Below, piece after piece: positions 1-10,951 of a stretch of DNA of 64,000 bases. The DNA comes from Solirubrobacterales bacterium 67-14. Its GTDB lineage: Bacteria > Actinomycetota > Thermoleophilia > Solirubrobacterales > 70-9. Numbering within the stretch: the stretch's first letter is position 1; every line of letters begins with the position of its first letter. Location of the stretch: positions 263,811-327,810 of the forward strand of contig MKST01000002.1 in assembly GCA_001897355.1 (NCBI GenBank). Reading direction: 5' to 3'. The notes beneath the pieces are model-generated. The model was not told where the DNA came from and made no database searches. It worked only from the letters and a program-made list of their open reading frames with translations. Position numbers and translations under genes: made by a program.

Positions 1-2
1 GC

Positions 3-275
3 CGGGCCGGCACGCCGCTCTTCGTGGTCGGCTTCCTGGTCGTGGCCGGCGCCACCGGCTTCCTGGTCGGCGCCGTCGACGAGGCCTCCGGCCCCTACGC
101 GATCAGCTTTTTCCTGCCGATACTGGCGACCGCGGGCGTCCACGTCATCCTCGCGCCCCGCTCGAAGATCATCTGCCTGCTCCCGGTCCCCTTCGCGATG
201 ACCTTCGTCGAAGTGCCGACGATCTGGGTGACCGTGATCTGGCTCGCCCTCGAGATCCTCCTCACCGCCGCCTGA
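3..275 (+). CDS. Partial C-terminal end of an integral membrane protein (rhomboid-like is only a guess)
   Basis: Open frame from the window edge to TGA at 275; hydrophobic segments; N-terminus lies outside the window. Confidence 0.45.
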   Translation, partial: RAGTPLFVVGFLVVAGATGFLVGAVDEASGPYAISFFLPILATAGVHVILAPRSKIICLLPVPFAMTFVEVPTIWVTVIWLALEILLTAA

Positions 276-276
276 C

Positions 277-1104
277 TCAGACCGAGATCAGGCCCGCAGC
301 GGTCAGGGTGAGGATGCCGGCGCCGACGATCAGGCGGTACCAGACGAAGACCGACATCGAGTGGCTGGTCAGGTATCTGAGGAACCAGGCGATCACCGCG
401 TAGCCGACCACGAAGGCGACCAGGGTCGCGATCGCGATGTTGACCATCGGCTCGTCGAAATGCTCCTTGCCGGAGAGCAGCTTGTAGAGCTCGTAGAAGC
501 CGGAGAGGACGACGGCCGGGATTGCGAGCAGGAAGGCGAAGCGGGCCGCCGCCTCGCGGTTCAGGCCGAGGAAGAGGCCGGCGCTGATCGTCGCGCCGGA
601 GCGGGAGACGCCGGGGATCAGGGCGAGGGACTGGGCGAGTCCGATGATCACCCCGTCCCGGAAGGAGAGCTCGCCGACCTCGCGCCGATGTGTCCCGACC
701 GCATCGGCCCGGCCGAGGACCAGGCCGAAGACGATCAGCATCGAGCCGACCAGCCAGAGATTCCGGGCGGCGGTCTCGATCTGGTCCTGGAAGGCCAGAC
801 CGAGGATCGAGATCGGGATGGTGGCGATGATCAGGTACCAGCCCATGCGCGGGTTGAGCTCGCCTCGCATCTCCGTTCGGCGCAGCGAGAGCAGCCAGTC
901 CCGGGCGATGTTCCAGAGGTCCTGGCGGAAGTAGATCAGCACCGCGGCCTCGGTTCCGAGCTGGATCACCGCCGTGAAGGCGGCGCCCGGATCCTCCCAG
1001 CCGAGGATCGCCGGCACGAACAGCAGGTGGCCGCTGGAGGAGATCGGCAGGAACTCGGTCAGCCCCTGGAGGATGCCGAGAAAGATGCTCTGAAAGAGGT
1101 CCAA
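277..1104 (-). CDS. uppP: Undecaprenyl-diphosphatase (BacA/UppP family)
   Basis: Translated motifs LGILQGLTEFLPISSSGHL and GVSRSGATI typical of UppP. Confidence 0.95.
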   Translation of the reverse strand: MDLFQSIFLGILQGLTEFLPISSSGHLLFVPAILGWEDPGAAFTAVIQLGTEAAVLIYFRQDLWNIARDWLLSLRRTEMRGELNPRMGWYLIIATIPISILGLAFQDQIETAARNLWLVGSMLIVFGLVLGRADAVGTHRREVGELSFRDGVIIGLAQSLALIPGVSRSGATISAGLFLGLNREAAARFAFLLAIPAVVLSGFYELYKLLSGKEHFDEPMVNIAIATLVAFVVGYAVIAWFLRYLTSHSMSVFVWYRLIVGAGILTLTAAGLISV

Positions 1105-1116
1105 GGACCTGACAGG

Positions 1117-1887
1117 CTACTTCGGAGCCATGCGGAGAGCGCCGTCGAGACGGATCACTTCGCCGTTCAGCATCACGTTGTCGACGATGTGGAGGGCAAG
1201 CGCTCCGAACTCGTCCGGCACGCCGAGCCGGGGCGGGAAGGGGATCGTTTCGCCCAGCGCCTTGCGGGCCGGTTCCGGCAGAAGCGCGAGGAGCGGCGTG
1301 TCGAAGAGGCCGGGGGCGATCGTCATCACCCGCACCCCGTCGCGGGACAGGTCGCGGGCCGCGGGCAGGGTGAGGCCGACCACGCCACCCTTCGAGGCGG
1401 CATAGGCGGTCTGGCCGATCTGGCCGTCGTAGGCGGCGATCGAGGCGGTGTTGATGCATACCCCGCGCTGGCCGTCTTCGTCCGGCTCGTTCCCCACCAT
1501 GGCCGCGGCGGCCTGGCTGAGCACGTTGATCGTGCCGATCAGATTGATGTTGATCGCCCACTTGTACCCGTCGAGCGGGGCCGGTTCGCCCTTCTGCACG
1601 ATGCGTCCGGCCGCACCGACCCCGGCGCAGTTGACGCAGATCCGCAGGCCGCCGCTGGAACCGCCGGCGCCCGGCCCGGCGGCCTCGGCGATCGCCTCGC
1701 GGACCGACTCCTCGTCGGTGACGTCCGCCTTGACGAAGGTTCCGCCGATCTCCCCGACCAGCTCCACACCCTTCTCCTCGTTCAGGTCGGCGACCACTAC
1801 CTTGTGGCCGGCCTCGACCAGTTTGCGGGCGGTTGCTTCACCGAGGCCCGAGGCCCCTCCGAACACGATCGCGCTTTCCGGCTTCAT
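1117..1887 (-). CDS. Short-chain dehydrogenase/reductase (3-hydroxyacyl-CoA dehydrogenase type II-like)
   Basis: Rossmann motif GGASGLGEATA and catalytic YAASKGG; start likely at MKPESAIVFGG. Confidence 0.9.
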   Translation of the reverse strand: MKPESAIVFGGASGLGEATARKLVEAGHKVVVADLNEEKGVELVGEIGGTFVKADVTDEESVREAIAEAAGPGAGGSSGGLRICVNCAGVGAAGRIVQKGEPAPLDGYKWAININLIGTINVLSQAAAAMVGNEPDEDGQRGVCINTASIAAYDGQIGQTAYAASKGGVVGLTLPAARDLSRDGVRVMTIAPGLFDTPLLALLPEPARKALGETIPFPPRLGVPDEFGALALHIVDNVMLNGEVIRLDGALRMAPK

Positions 1888-1928
1888 TTCTGGTGCTCCT
1901 CTTCGATTGGTCAAATAGAGTGCGGCGC

Positions 1929-3077
<1,149 letters not shown>

Positions 3078-3140
3078 CGCCTCACCGTAAGAAGTCGCCC
3101 CGGCGGCCTGTGGCCTTCCCCGCCGCCGGGGCGTTCTCCC

Positions 3141-4094
3141 TCAACTCGCTTCGAACATCCCCATCGCGCCCTGGTCCATGTCGATGACCGAGTGGCTGAC
3201 GAATGGGTAGCTGCCCGCTTCGGGGAACGTCGTCTCGAATACCCCAGCGCCACCGGGAGCGATGACCTGGGTGGAGACGTTGTGGATCGCCTCGTCGGGC
3301 TGGCCGTCGTGTTCATACGAGTCAAAGATGGTCCCGACCACATGGAAGGCGCTGAACAGCGAGGGACCGGAATCGAGGAAGTAGATCCGGACCAGCTCAC
3401 CGACCTTGACCGGGATCGGCTTTTCGGCGTACTGGTAGCTGCGTCCGTTGAAGACCACGTAGGCGGGCGAGCCCTTCTTCATCGCTTCATAGGAAGTCTT
3501 GAGGAAGCCGTTCTTGACCTTGCCGTAGTACTCGCTCTGGACCAGGAAAATCTCCTTGGCCGGAGGCCGGGGCGTGGCCGGGTCGACCACGATCATCCCC
3601 TGCATGCCCATCCCGAGGTGCTCCAGCATCGGGCCCGTCGCGCAGTGGTACATGAAGACGCCGGGGGTACTCGCCTGGAACTCGAAGGTGAACGACTTCC
3701 CGGGCGCCACGTCCTTGAAGGCGACGTTGGGAGCGATCCGCGCCGCGTGGAAATCGACCGAGTGGTGCATCGCCATGTTGGCCCGGTTGAAGCGCAGGCA
3801 GCTCAGCAGCTTGCGCTTCTTCTTGCCGCGGCAGCTCTTGCGGATCCCCTTGTGGCTGTTCTTGAGGGTGACCCGCACCGTGTCACCCTGGGTCGCCCGG
3901 ATCACCGGGCCGGGCACGGTGCCGTTGAACGTCCAGGCCTTCATCTTCACTCCCCGGGCCACGGTGATCGTGGCCGGCCGGGCGTTCAACTGGACATCGA
4001 CCACTGTCGCCCGGGTTTCCGAGACCAGCACGAACAAACTCGCAAAGGCCAGCAGCACCGCCACGAGGCCGGTTCTGAACCAGATCGAAGCCAT
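3141..4094 (-). CDS. Secreted cupredoxin-type multicopper protein (copper nitrite reductase/multicopper oxidase-like)
   Basis: Signal peptide MASIWFRTGLVAVLLAF; copper-site motifs HHSVDFHAA, YHCATGPMLEHLGMGM, HVVGTIFDS. Confidence 0.85.
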   Translation of the reverse strand: MASIWFRTGLVAVLLAFASLFVLVSETRATVVDVQLNARPATITVARGVKMKAWTFNGTVPGPVIRATQGDTVRVTLKNSHKGIRKSCRGKKKRKLLSCLRFNRANMAMHHSVDFHAARIAPNVAFKDVAPGKSFTFEFQASTPGVFMYHCATGPMLEHLGMGMQGMIVVDPATPRPPAKEIFLVQSEYYGKVKNGFLKTSYEAMKKGSPAYVVFNGRSYQYAEKPIPVKVGELVRIYFLDSGPSLFSAFHVVGTIFDSYEHDGQPDEAIHNVSTQVIAPGGAGVFETTFPEAGSYPFVSHSVIDMDQGAMGMFEAS

Positions 4095-4109
4095 GGGCCG
4101 ACCGTATTC

Positions 4110-4125
4110 CAAGTCACTTGACTTG
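4110..4125. promoter_or_regulatory. Perfect inverted repeat CAAGTCA-CT-TGACTTG just upstream of the multicopper protein gene
   Basis: 7-2-7 dyad read directly; ends 16 bp 5' of the start codon at 4094. Confidence 0.5.
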
Positions 4126-4253
4126 AACAACCGTGGCAACTACGGAACCGACCTGCGGAAAAACACGCAATCAAGCGAACCCGGTCGCACTGAGGTTGAA
4201 GAATCGAGCGCTATATGGCGGGAATTTCAACCTCAGTGGAACGGGGAATGAAA

Positions 4254-4275
4254 AGAGGCGCCTTTCGGCGCCTCT
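4254..4275 (-). terminator. Rho-independent terminator of the sdh-like operon
   Basis: AGAGGCGCC/GGCGCCTCT stem followed by TTTTC on the minus strand, just after the SdhB stop codon. Confidence 0.8.
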
Positions 4276-4277
4276 GG

Positions 4278-5060
4278 CTACTGGGTGGTCATTGCCTTTT
4301 CTGGCTTTGACTTCTTCTTGGTCTTGGCTTTGCGGTACTCGCGGTTGAGCATTCCGATCACGTCGATCGAGATCTCCTGGGGGCAGACCCGGGAACACTC
4401 GCCGTAATTGGTGCAGCCGCCGAAGCCCTCGGCGTCCATCTGCTCGACCATGCCGATCACCCGGGACTCGCGCTCCGGCTGGCCTTGGGGCAGGAGGTTG
4501 AGATGGGTGACCTTGGCCCCGGTGAAGAGCATCGCGGCGCCGTTCGGGCAGGCGGCGACGCAGGCGCCGCAGCCGATGCAGATCGCCGCGTCCATCGCCT
4601 TCTCCTGGATCTCCGGGGAGACCGGCATCGAGTTCGGCTCCGGCTGGGGGCCGGTCGTGGTCGAGATGTAGCCGCCGGCCTGGATCACCCGATCCAGCGC
4701 TCCGCGGTCGACCGCGAGGTCGCGGATCACGGGGAAGGTGTTGGCCCGGTACGGCTCGACCTTGATCGTCTGGCCGTCGATGAAGTCACGCATGTAGGTC
4801 TGGCAGGAAGTGACCTGCTGAGGGCCGTGTGGGGTGCCGTCGATGACCAGCGAGCAGGCGCCGCAGATGCCTTCACGGCAGTCGGAGTCGAAGGCGATCG
4901 TGCGCTTCTTCTCGTGGCTGAGCCGCTCGTTGAGCTGGTCGAGCATCTCGAGGAAGGAGGCATCCGGGTTGATGTCGGTGACCTTGAAGGTCTCGAAGCG
5001 TCCCGCCTCGGTCTCGTCGGTGCCGTCGAACTGACGCCAGATCTCAAGGGTGAAATTCAC
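4278..5060 (-). CDS. sdhB: Succinate dehydrogenase/fumarate reductase iron-sulfur subunit
   Basis: [15 protein letters not shown] (2Fe-2S), [13 protein letters not shown] and [15 protein letters not shown]. Confidence 0.93.
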   Translation of the reverse strand: MNFTLEIWRQFDGTDETEAGRFETFKVTDINPDASFLEMLDQLNERLSHEKKRTIAFDSDCREGICGACSLVIDGTPHGPQQVTSCQTYMRDFIDGQTIKVEPYRANTFPVIRDLAVDRGALDRVIQAGGYISTTTGPQPEPNSMPVSPEIQEKAMDAAICIGCGACVAACPNGAAMLFTGAKVTHLNLLPQGQPERESRVIGMVEQMDAEGFGGCTNYGECSRVCPQEISIDVIGMLNREYRKAKTKKKSKPEKAMTTQ

Positions 5061-6964
5061 TTGTAGCTCCTCGTCGCCAACTGGACTTCCTCGAAGGTGA
5101 GCGCTTCGTCGTGGGGAACCGGGTCATCTCCACCGTACTCCCAGGCGGTCGTCTTGGCGAAGTGCTCGTCGTCGCGCAGCGCCTCGCCGTCCTCGGTCTG
5201 ATGCTCCTCGCGGAAGTGGCCGCCGCAGGATTCCTCCCGCCGCCGGGCGTCGTGGATCATCAGCTCGGCCAGCTCGAAGAAGTCGGAGACCCGGTTCGCG
5301 TACTCAAGCGACTGGTTGAACTCCTCGTCGCCCGGGTCGACCCGCAGGTCGTTCCAAAACTCACCCTTGATCTCCCGGACCTCGGCCAGCGCCTCGTCGA
5401 GGCCCTCGGCGGTGCGGGACATGCCGCACTTGTCGAGCATCACGTGGCCCATCTCGCGGTGGAAGGCCTGGGCCGAGGTGCCGCCGCCGACGTCCATCAG
5501 CTTCTGGATGTGCGAGCGGACATCGGACTCGACCTCGTCGAAGGCGCTGTCCGAAGTGCTGACCTCGTCGTGGTTCTTGGCCAGGTGGGCGGTCACCGTG
5601 TGGGGCGAGATGAAGTAACCGTCGGCCAGGCACTGCATCAAGGCCGAGGCGCCGAGACGGTTGGCGCCGTGGTCGGAGAAGTTCGCCTCGCCGATCGCGA
5701 AAAGGCCGGGGATGGTGGTCTGCAGCTCGTAGTCGACCCAGAGTCCGCCCATCGCGTAATGCGGGGCCGGGTAGATCATCATCGGCGTCTCGTAGGGGTC
5801 GTCGCCGGTGATCCGGGTGTACATCTCGAAGAGGTTGCCGTACTTGCGCTCGATCGATTCCTTGCCCTGCTGGGCGATCGCGTCACGGAAATCGAGGAAG
5901 ACGCCGCGGCCGGTGCCGCCGACCCCGAGCCCGTCGTCGCAGACCACCTTGGCGGCGCGGGAAGCGATGTCACGCGGGGCGAGGTTGCCGAAGGCCGGGT
6001 AGCGCTCCTCCAGGTAGTAGTAGCGCTCGGTCTCGGGGATCTCGGCCGGCGGCCGGTCGTCGCCGGACTTGCGCGGCACCCAGATCCGGCCGTCGTTGCG
6101 CAGCGACTCGCTCATCAGAGTGAGCTTCGACTGGTACTCGCCGGTCTGTGGGATGCAGGTCGGGTGGATCTGCGTGTAACAGGGGTTGGCGAAGTAGGCG
6201 CCCCGCTTGTGGGCGCGCCAGGTGGCGGTCACGTTCGAGCCCATCGCGTTGGTCGAGAGGTAGTAGACGTTGGTGTAGCCGCCCGAGGCGAGCACGACCG
6301 CGTCGGCGGCGTGGCGCTCGATATCGCCGGTGATCAGGTTGCGGACGATCACCCCGCGGGCCTCACCGTCGACCAGCACGACATCCTGCATCTCGTGCCG
6401 GTTGAAGACCTGGACGTTGCCCGCGCGGACCTGATGCTCGAGGGCCGAGTAGGCGCCGAGCAACAGCTGCTGGCCGGTCTGGCCGCGGGTGTAGAAGGTG
6501 CGCTGGACCAGCACGCCGCCGAAGGAGCGGGTGGCCAATGCGCCGCTGTACTCGCGGTTGAAGGGCACGCCCTGAGCGACCGCCTGGTCGATGATGTTGG
6601 CCGAAAGCTGGGCCAGCCGCCAGACGTTGGCTTCGCGGGAGCGGAAGTCGCCGCCCTTGATCGTGTCGTAGAAGAGGCGGTGGATCGAGTCGCCCTCGTT
6701 GGCGTAGTCCTTGGCCGCGTTGATGCCACCCTGGGCGGCGATCGAGTGGGCGCGGCGGGGGGTGTCCTGGAAACAGAAGCTCTTGACCTTGAAGCCCTGG
6801 GCGCCGAGGCTGGCCGCGCAGGAGGAACCGGCCAGGCCGGTGCCGATCACGATCACGTTCTTGCCGGCCCGGTTGCGGGGGCCGACCAGTTTGTGCGTGT
6901 CCAGCCAGTTCTGCCACTTCTCCGGCAGCGGGCCGGGCGGGATGTTCGAATCGAAGACCGTCAT
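5057..6964 (-). CDS. sdhA: Succinate dehydrogenase/fumarate reductase flavoprotein subunit
   Basis: [16 protein letters not shown] motif, [26 protein letters not shown]; start at [11 protein letters not shown]. Confidence 0.93.
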   Translation of the reverse strand: MTVFDSNIPPGPLPEKWQNWLDTHKLVGPRNRAGKNVIVIGTGLAGSSCAASLGAQGFKVKSFCFQDTPRRAHSIAAQGGINAAKDYANEGDSIHRLFYDTIKGGDFRSREANVWRLAQLSANIIDQAVAQGVPFNREYSGALATRSFGGVLVQRTFYTRGQTGQQLLLGAYSALEHQVRAGNVQVFNRHEMQDVVLVDGEARGVIVRNLITGDIERHAADAVVLASGGYTNVYYLSTNAMGSNVTATWRAHKRGAYFANPCYTQIHPTCIPQTGEYQSKLTLMSESLRNDGRIWVPRKSGDDRPPAEIPETERYYYLEERYPAFGNLAPRDIASRAAKVVCDDGLGVGGTGRGVFLDFRDAIAQQGKESIERKYGNLFEMYTRITGDDPYETPMMIYPAPHYAMGGLWVDYELQTTIPGLFAIGEANFSDHGANRLGASALMQCLADGYFISPHTVTAHLAKNHDEVSTSDSAFDEVESDVRSHIQKLMDVGGGTSAQAFHREMGHVMLDKCGMSRTAEGLDEALAEVREIKGEFWNDLRVDPGDEEFNQSLEYANRVSDFFELAELMIHDARRREESCGGHFREEHQTEDGEALRDDEHFAKTTAWEYGGDDPVPHDEALTFEEVQLATRSYK

Positions 6965-7710
6965 GCGACCCCTCCGGTCAGGGAGCCGACGGCCCCGATG
7001 GACGAGGTGATCACCGCCGCCGCGTTGGGCGGGTCGAGGACGTCGGTGAAGAAGAGCACGGGGATCGCGCCGAAACCGACGATCAGGACCAGCACGAAGA
7101 CGGTCGAGCCGTGGCGGAGCTTCGGGTTGCGGTTCGGATTGTCGAAACCGAGGGTCTGGAAGAGGCTCCAGACACCGTGGCGCAGATGCATGCCGATCAG
7201 CAGGAGGGCCGCGACGTAGATCACCAAGAAGTACCACTTCTGGAAGGCGTAATAGAGGTTCGAGTAGACCGCGCCTTCCTCGACCGGGGTGACGTGGATC
7301 GAGAGCGTCGTGAACTGGAGGATGTGGAAGATGATGAAGGCGAGGACCAGCACGCCGGTGCCGAGCATCGCCATCGACTCGAAGCTGCGGCCGATCCGCT
7401 TGGCCGGGAAGTTGGCCGGGCGGGCCGCCCGGTTGCGCTTGGTCAGCTGGACGATCCCGGTGATGTGGATGACCAGGGCGCTGAGCAGGATCACCCGGAC
7501 CGCCCAGAGCACGAAGGCATGCGGCAGCAGCGGCTCGCCGAAGTCCCGCAGCCAGTGCGCGTACCAGTCCACCCGGGCCTCGTCGGCACCCGGCCCGAAG
7601 GCCGAGTTGAGGTTGCCGAGCATGTGCAGGATCAGATAGCCGATCAGGATCGCGCCGGTGACGGCGACGATGTTCTTCTTGCCGACTGAGGATCGCCAGA
7701 ACGCGATCAT
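6961..7710 (-). CDS. sdhC: Succinate dehydrogenase cytochrome b subunit
   Basis: Multi-TM protein with heme-binding His, adjacent to SdhAB and overlapping the sdhA start. Confidence 0.85.
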   Translation of the reverse strand: MIAFWRSSVGKKNIVAVTGAILIGYLILHMLGNLNSAFGPGADEARVDWYAHWLRDFGEPLLPHAFVLWAVRVILLSALVIHITGIVQLTKRNRAARPANFPAKRIGRSFESMAMLGTGVLVLAFIIFHILQFTTLSIHVTPVEEGAVYSNLYYAFQKWYFLVIYVAALLLIGMHLRHGVWSLFQTLGFDNPNRNPKLRHGSTVFVLVLIVGFGAIPVLFFTDVLDPPNAAAVITSSIGAVGSLTGGVA

Positions 7711-7832
7711 CGGCTGCTTCCTGACTGGACGGACTTGATCACGGGAGGCCGATTCTATTCCGCCGCGCGAGCCGGAGTCGGCCCGTATCTGGCTTTGGTG
7801 AGCCTAATTCACAAACGACTGGCTGGGCAGGG

Positions 7833-8084
7833 TCAGTTCCGGGCGGTGATCCGGTCGAGCTCGACCTCGCCGCCTTCGTCGGTGTCTTCCATCACCACGT
7901 AGGCGAGTGGCGGGCCACCGAAGAAGGTCGCGTTTTCACCGTCGCCGACATAGACCGCCGGGCGCTGTCCGTTCTCGGTGTGGACCCAGACCTTCTCGCC
8001 CTTCTTGAAACCGACGTAATCGGGGACTTCCGGGTCGCCGTCCTCGGACCCCGGATGAGGCTTGCCGTGCTTGTGCTTGCTCAT
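7833..8084 (-). CDS. Hypothetical small soluble protein
   Basis: 83-aa ORF with acidic, plausible codon usage; no family recognised. Confidence 0.5.
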   Translation of the reverse strand: MSKHKHGKPHPGSEDGDPEVPDYVGFKKGEKVWVHTENGQRPAVYVGDGENATFFGGPPLAYVVMEDTDEGGEVELDRITARN

Positions 8085-8986
8085 GGCAGGGAATCTACTT
8101 GCTCCCCCAGCCAGCCGGCCAGGGTTGCCGCGTAGGTTGCGCTGATGTGGGTCGTGTCCCGGTAGACCACGATCCCGTTCCGGGCCGAGTTGCAGAGCCC
8201 GGCCGGGCAGACGACCTCGGAAGGGTCGACCACCTTGACGCCTCCGACCCGACGGGCGGCGGCCAGGTCGAAGCCCGGCGGGTTCTTGCGGAATCCCTTG
8301 AAGTCGCAGGCCGGGAGGTCCTCCGGGTGGTCGAGCAGGCAGTCCGGGGGCCGGAAGCCGGCCCGGAGCAGGTCCCGCAGCAGGACCACCCGGCCGGTGC
8401 GGCCACCGGTCGCCCGCTTCAGCCGGCGCAGGGTGCGGGCATAGCCCTGCCGCAGGAGCGGTTCGCTCGCCGCGCGGGTCAGGCGGACCCCGCGCTGCCA
8501 GAGGGCGTAGCCGTTGCCGGTGTCGGTCGCGGTGACCACCATTTCGGGACGTTCCCGCTCGATCCGGTCCAGGGCGTTGGCCCGCCAGCTGTCGCAGGCC
8601 GGCCGGTAGGCGACCTCGGCGGTCAGGCAGCTGCCGCGGAACATGGCCAGCAGCCGCCAGCCCCGCCGGTCGGCGAGCTCGATCAGCGGCGGCGTGAACT
8701 GCATGGCATGCGAATCGCCCCAGAGCACCACGGTCTTCTCCGAGGCGGGGTCGCCGTAGACACAGGCCCAGGCCTCCGTGTGGACGGTGCCCGAGCGGCA
8801 GCCGTCGAGGATCGCCGGCCCCTTGTCGTCGGCGGCAGCGTCTGGAGCCGGCGCCAGATCCGCGATCGTCGCCGGCCCGGAATCGCTCCCGCAGCCGCTC
8901 GCCAGCAGGGAAGCGAGCAGCACCAATCCGACCGCGAGGCGGGCACCGAGGCGCGCTATCTGATCCCCAGCCGGTCGTCTAGCCAC
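8081..8986 (-). CDS. Lipoprotein with SGNH (acyltransferase-associated) domain
   Basis: Lipobox LLASGC; LWGDSHAMQFTPPL and YRDTTHISATYAATLAGWL motifs; GTG start overlaps the upstream paralogue. Confidence 0.8.
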   Translation of the reverse strand: MARRPAGDQIARLGARLAVGLVLLASLLASGCGSDSGPATIADLAPAPDAAADDKGPAILDGCRSGTVHTEAWACVYGDPASEKTVVLWGDSHAMQFTPPLIELADRRGWRLLAMFRGSCLTAEVAYRPACDSWRANALDRIERERPEMVVTATDTGNGYALWQRGVRLTRAASEPLLRQGYARTLRRLKRATGGRTGRVVLLRDLLRAGFRPPDCLLDHPEDLPACDFKGFRKNPPGFDLAAARRVGGVKVVDPSEVVCPAGLCNSARNGIVVYRDTTHISATYAATLAGWLGEQVDSLP

Positions 8987-9840
8987 CCCGACAAGGTACG
9001 GACATAGGTGGCGGTGAGGTGATCCGAATCCCGGTACTTGAGGACCCGGCCCGAGGTGGTCGAACACCACTTCCGGCCACAGAGCACCGTGGTGGGGTCG
9101 ATCGCCGGCCCGATCCCCGTCCGCCTCGCCGCGTACCAGTCGAATCCGGGGCCGAATTTCCGCTTGTTGCGGAAGACGCATCTATCGGTCCTGCCCTCGC
9201 TCTTCATCAGGCACTCCGCCGGTACGAACGGCGCCATCACCTGGTCCCGGATCAGCGTGATCGCGGTCCGGTCATCGACCAGGCTGTCGATCCGCTGCAG
9301 CCGCCTGATGGTCTGGATCATGCCGGTCCGGAGGCTCGGCTCGCTGTCCTTGCGCGACAGGTCGAGGCCTTGGTACTTGAGCCGGTATCGGTTGCCGATC
9401 GACGTCGAGAGGATGATGTGCTTCGGCCGGAGCGACTCGATCTTCCGCAGAGCTTTCTCGCGCCACCTAGAACAGTGGCTTTCCGCGACCACGTTGGCGA
9501 TCGGGCAGCCGGTGCGGATCAGCGTGGTCAAACGCCAACCGCGCTTCTTCGCCAGGGGGATCAGGGCCGGCCCCCACTGCATCGCGTGGGAATCCCCGAA
9601 GAGGACTACGCGATTCGTCGACCCCTTCGGGCCGTAGGCGCAGACCAGAGGCTCGATCCGCTTGCCGTGGACGCGGCAGTTCTGCCGCACCAACTCGCCC
9701 TCGTCCTCACGCGCCGTCTCGAGCGGGGGCGTGAACTGCTGGGCCGTGCCGGTCGTGGTCGGAGATTCGCCGCTCGCAAGAAACGCGGCCGTGGCGACGA
9801 GCCCGGCGAAGACCAGACGAAGGGTGGTTGGCCATGCCAT
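8956..9840 (-). CDS. Secreted SGNH domain protein
   Basis: Signal sequence; LFGDSHAMQWGPALIPLA and YRDSDHLTATYVRTLSGWL. Confidence 0.82.
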   Translation of the reverse strand: MAWPTTLRLVFAGLVATAAFLASGESPTTTGTAQQFTPPLETAREDEGELVRQNCRVHGKRIEPLVCAYGPKGSTNRVVLFGDSHAMQWGPALIPLAKKRGWRLTTLIRTGCPIANVVAESHCSRWREKALRKIESLRPKHIILSTSIGNRYRLKYQGLDLSRKDSEPSLRTGMIQTIRRLQRIDSLVDDRTAITLIRDQVMAPFVPAECLMKSEGRTDRCVFRNKRKFGPGFDWYAARRTGIGPAIDPTTVLCGRKWCSTTSGRVLKYRDSDHLTATYVRTLSGWLDDRLGIR

Positions 9841-9908
9841 GTTCTTCCGAAACTAGACCAGACGGCCGGCGTTGCGGAATTAATCCTTTGTTAAGTCTGC
9901 GGGAACGA

Positions 9909-10766
9909 TCAGAAGCTGATTTTCGAGCCCAGCCAGTCGGTCAGGGTGCGGGTGTAGGTCGCCGTCAGGTGGTCGGAATCCCGGTAGATCACCACGTGGC
10001 CGTGGGCCGAGTAGCACCAGTGCGGGTGGCAGAGGACCTGCAGCGGATCGATCGCCGGCAGCAGGCCCAACTTGGTCGCCCCGACCACGTCGAAGCCCGG
10101 GCCGAACTTGCGGTGCCGGGCGAACCCGCAGGCATCCGGGTCGTCGGGATGGTTGGCCAGGCACTTCGGCGGCAGGAAGGGTGCCGTCACCTGGTCGCGG
10201 ATCAACTTCAGCCTGGACCCGTGACGGACCAGGCTGGGCAGGGTGGAAAGCCGCCTGAGGGTGTGGGTCATGCCCCGCCGCAGGATCTTCTCGCTGCCCC
10301 GGCGGGAGAGCGGCCGGCCCCGGAGCGAGAGGGTGTAGCGCCGGGCGATCGAGGTGGAGACGATGATCCGGCCGGGCCGTTCGTCCTTGATCTCCTCGAA
10401 GGCGAGTTCCCGCCACTCGTCGCAGTTGGGCTCGAACTTCACCTCCGCGATCGGGCAGCCGGCCCGCAGGAAGGTGACCAGCCGCCAGCCGCGCTGTTCG
10501 GCCAGCTTGATCAGCGGCGGGCCCCACTGCATCGCATGCGAGTCGCCGACCAGGGCGACGGTGCGATCGGAGTCCGGGTCGCCGTAGACGCACATCACCG
10601 GCTCCACGTTCTCCGGCTTCGGGCGGCAACCGTCGAAGGCCATCTCCCCCTTGTCGCGGGCGACCTGATCCAGGGGAGGGATCCAGTTCGGGTCCTGACC
10701 GGCCCGGGCCGCTCCCGTCAGGACAAAGAAAGCGACGAGCGCCCCGGTGCAAAATCCCTTGATCAT
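9909..10766 (-). CDS. Secreted SGNH domain protein
   Basis: Signal peptide MIKGFCTGALVAFFVLTGAARA; LVGDSHAMQWGPPLIKLA and YRDSDHLTATYTRTLTDWLG. Confidence 0.85.
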   Translation of the reverse strand: MIKGFCTGALVAFFVLTGAARAGQDPNWIPPLDQVARDKGEMAFDGCRPKPENVEPVMCVYGDPDSDRTVALVGDSHAMQWGPPLIKLAEQRGWRLVTFLRAGCPIAEVKFEPNCDEWRELAFEEIKDERPGRIIVSTSIARRYTLSLRGRPLSRRGSEKILRRGMTHTLRRLSTLPSLVRHGSRLKLIRDQVTAPFLPPKCLANHPDDPDACGFARHRKFGPGFDVVGATKLGLLPAIDPLQVLCHPHWCYSAHGHVVIYRDSDHLTATYTRTLTDWLGSKISF

Positions 10767-10878
10767 CTTGACCTCCCTCAGACTGGTTCGAATGCGGCTG
10801 GTTGGTGCCGCTGCCTGGTTGAACACGGCGCTTTCACCGTTGTTGCGCGGCATGTCCCGCAGCGAGAGGCCGAACATG

Positions 10879-10894
10879 GTGATACCGTTCTCAC
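10879..10894. promoter_or_regulatory. Candidate LacI-family operator O1 (GTGATACCGTTCTCAC)
   Basis: Dyad whose reverse complement differs by one base from the site at 20040-20055. Confidence 0.7.
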
Positions 10895-10902
10895 CGTCAG
10901 TT

Positions 10903-10918
10903 GTGAGAGCGCTATCAA
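10903..10918. promoter_or_regulatory. Candidate LacI-family operator O2 (core TGAGAGCGCTATCA)
   Basis: Same core occurs in reverse orientation at 20018-20031. Confidence 0.7.
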
Positions 10919-10951
10919 TCGTCGGCAAGGCCCGACGTTCCGGAGGATCCG

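Noticed and set aside
5111-7219. 702-aa ORF opposite sdhA/sdhC
   Set aside because: Shadow ORF from GC-rich codon bias; no recognisable motifs
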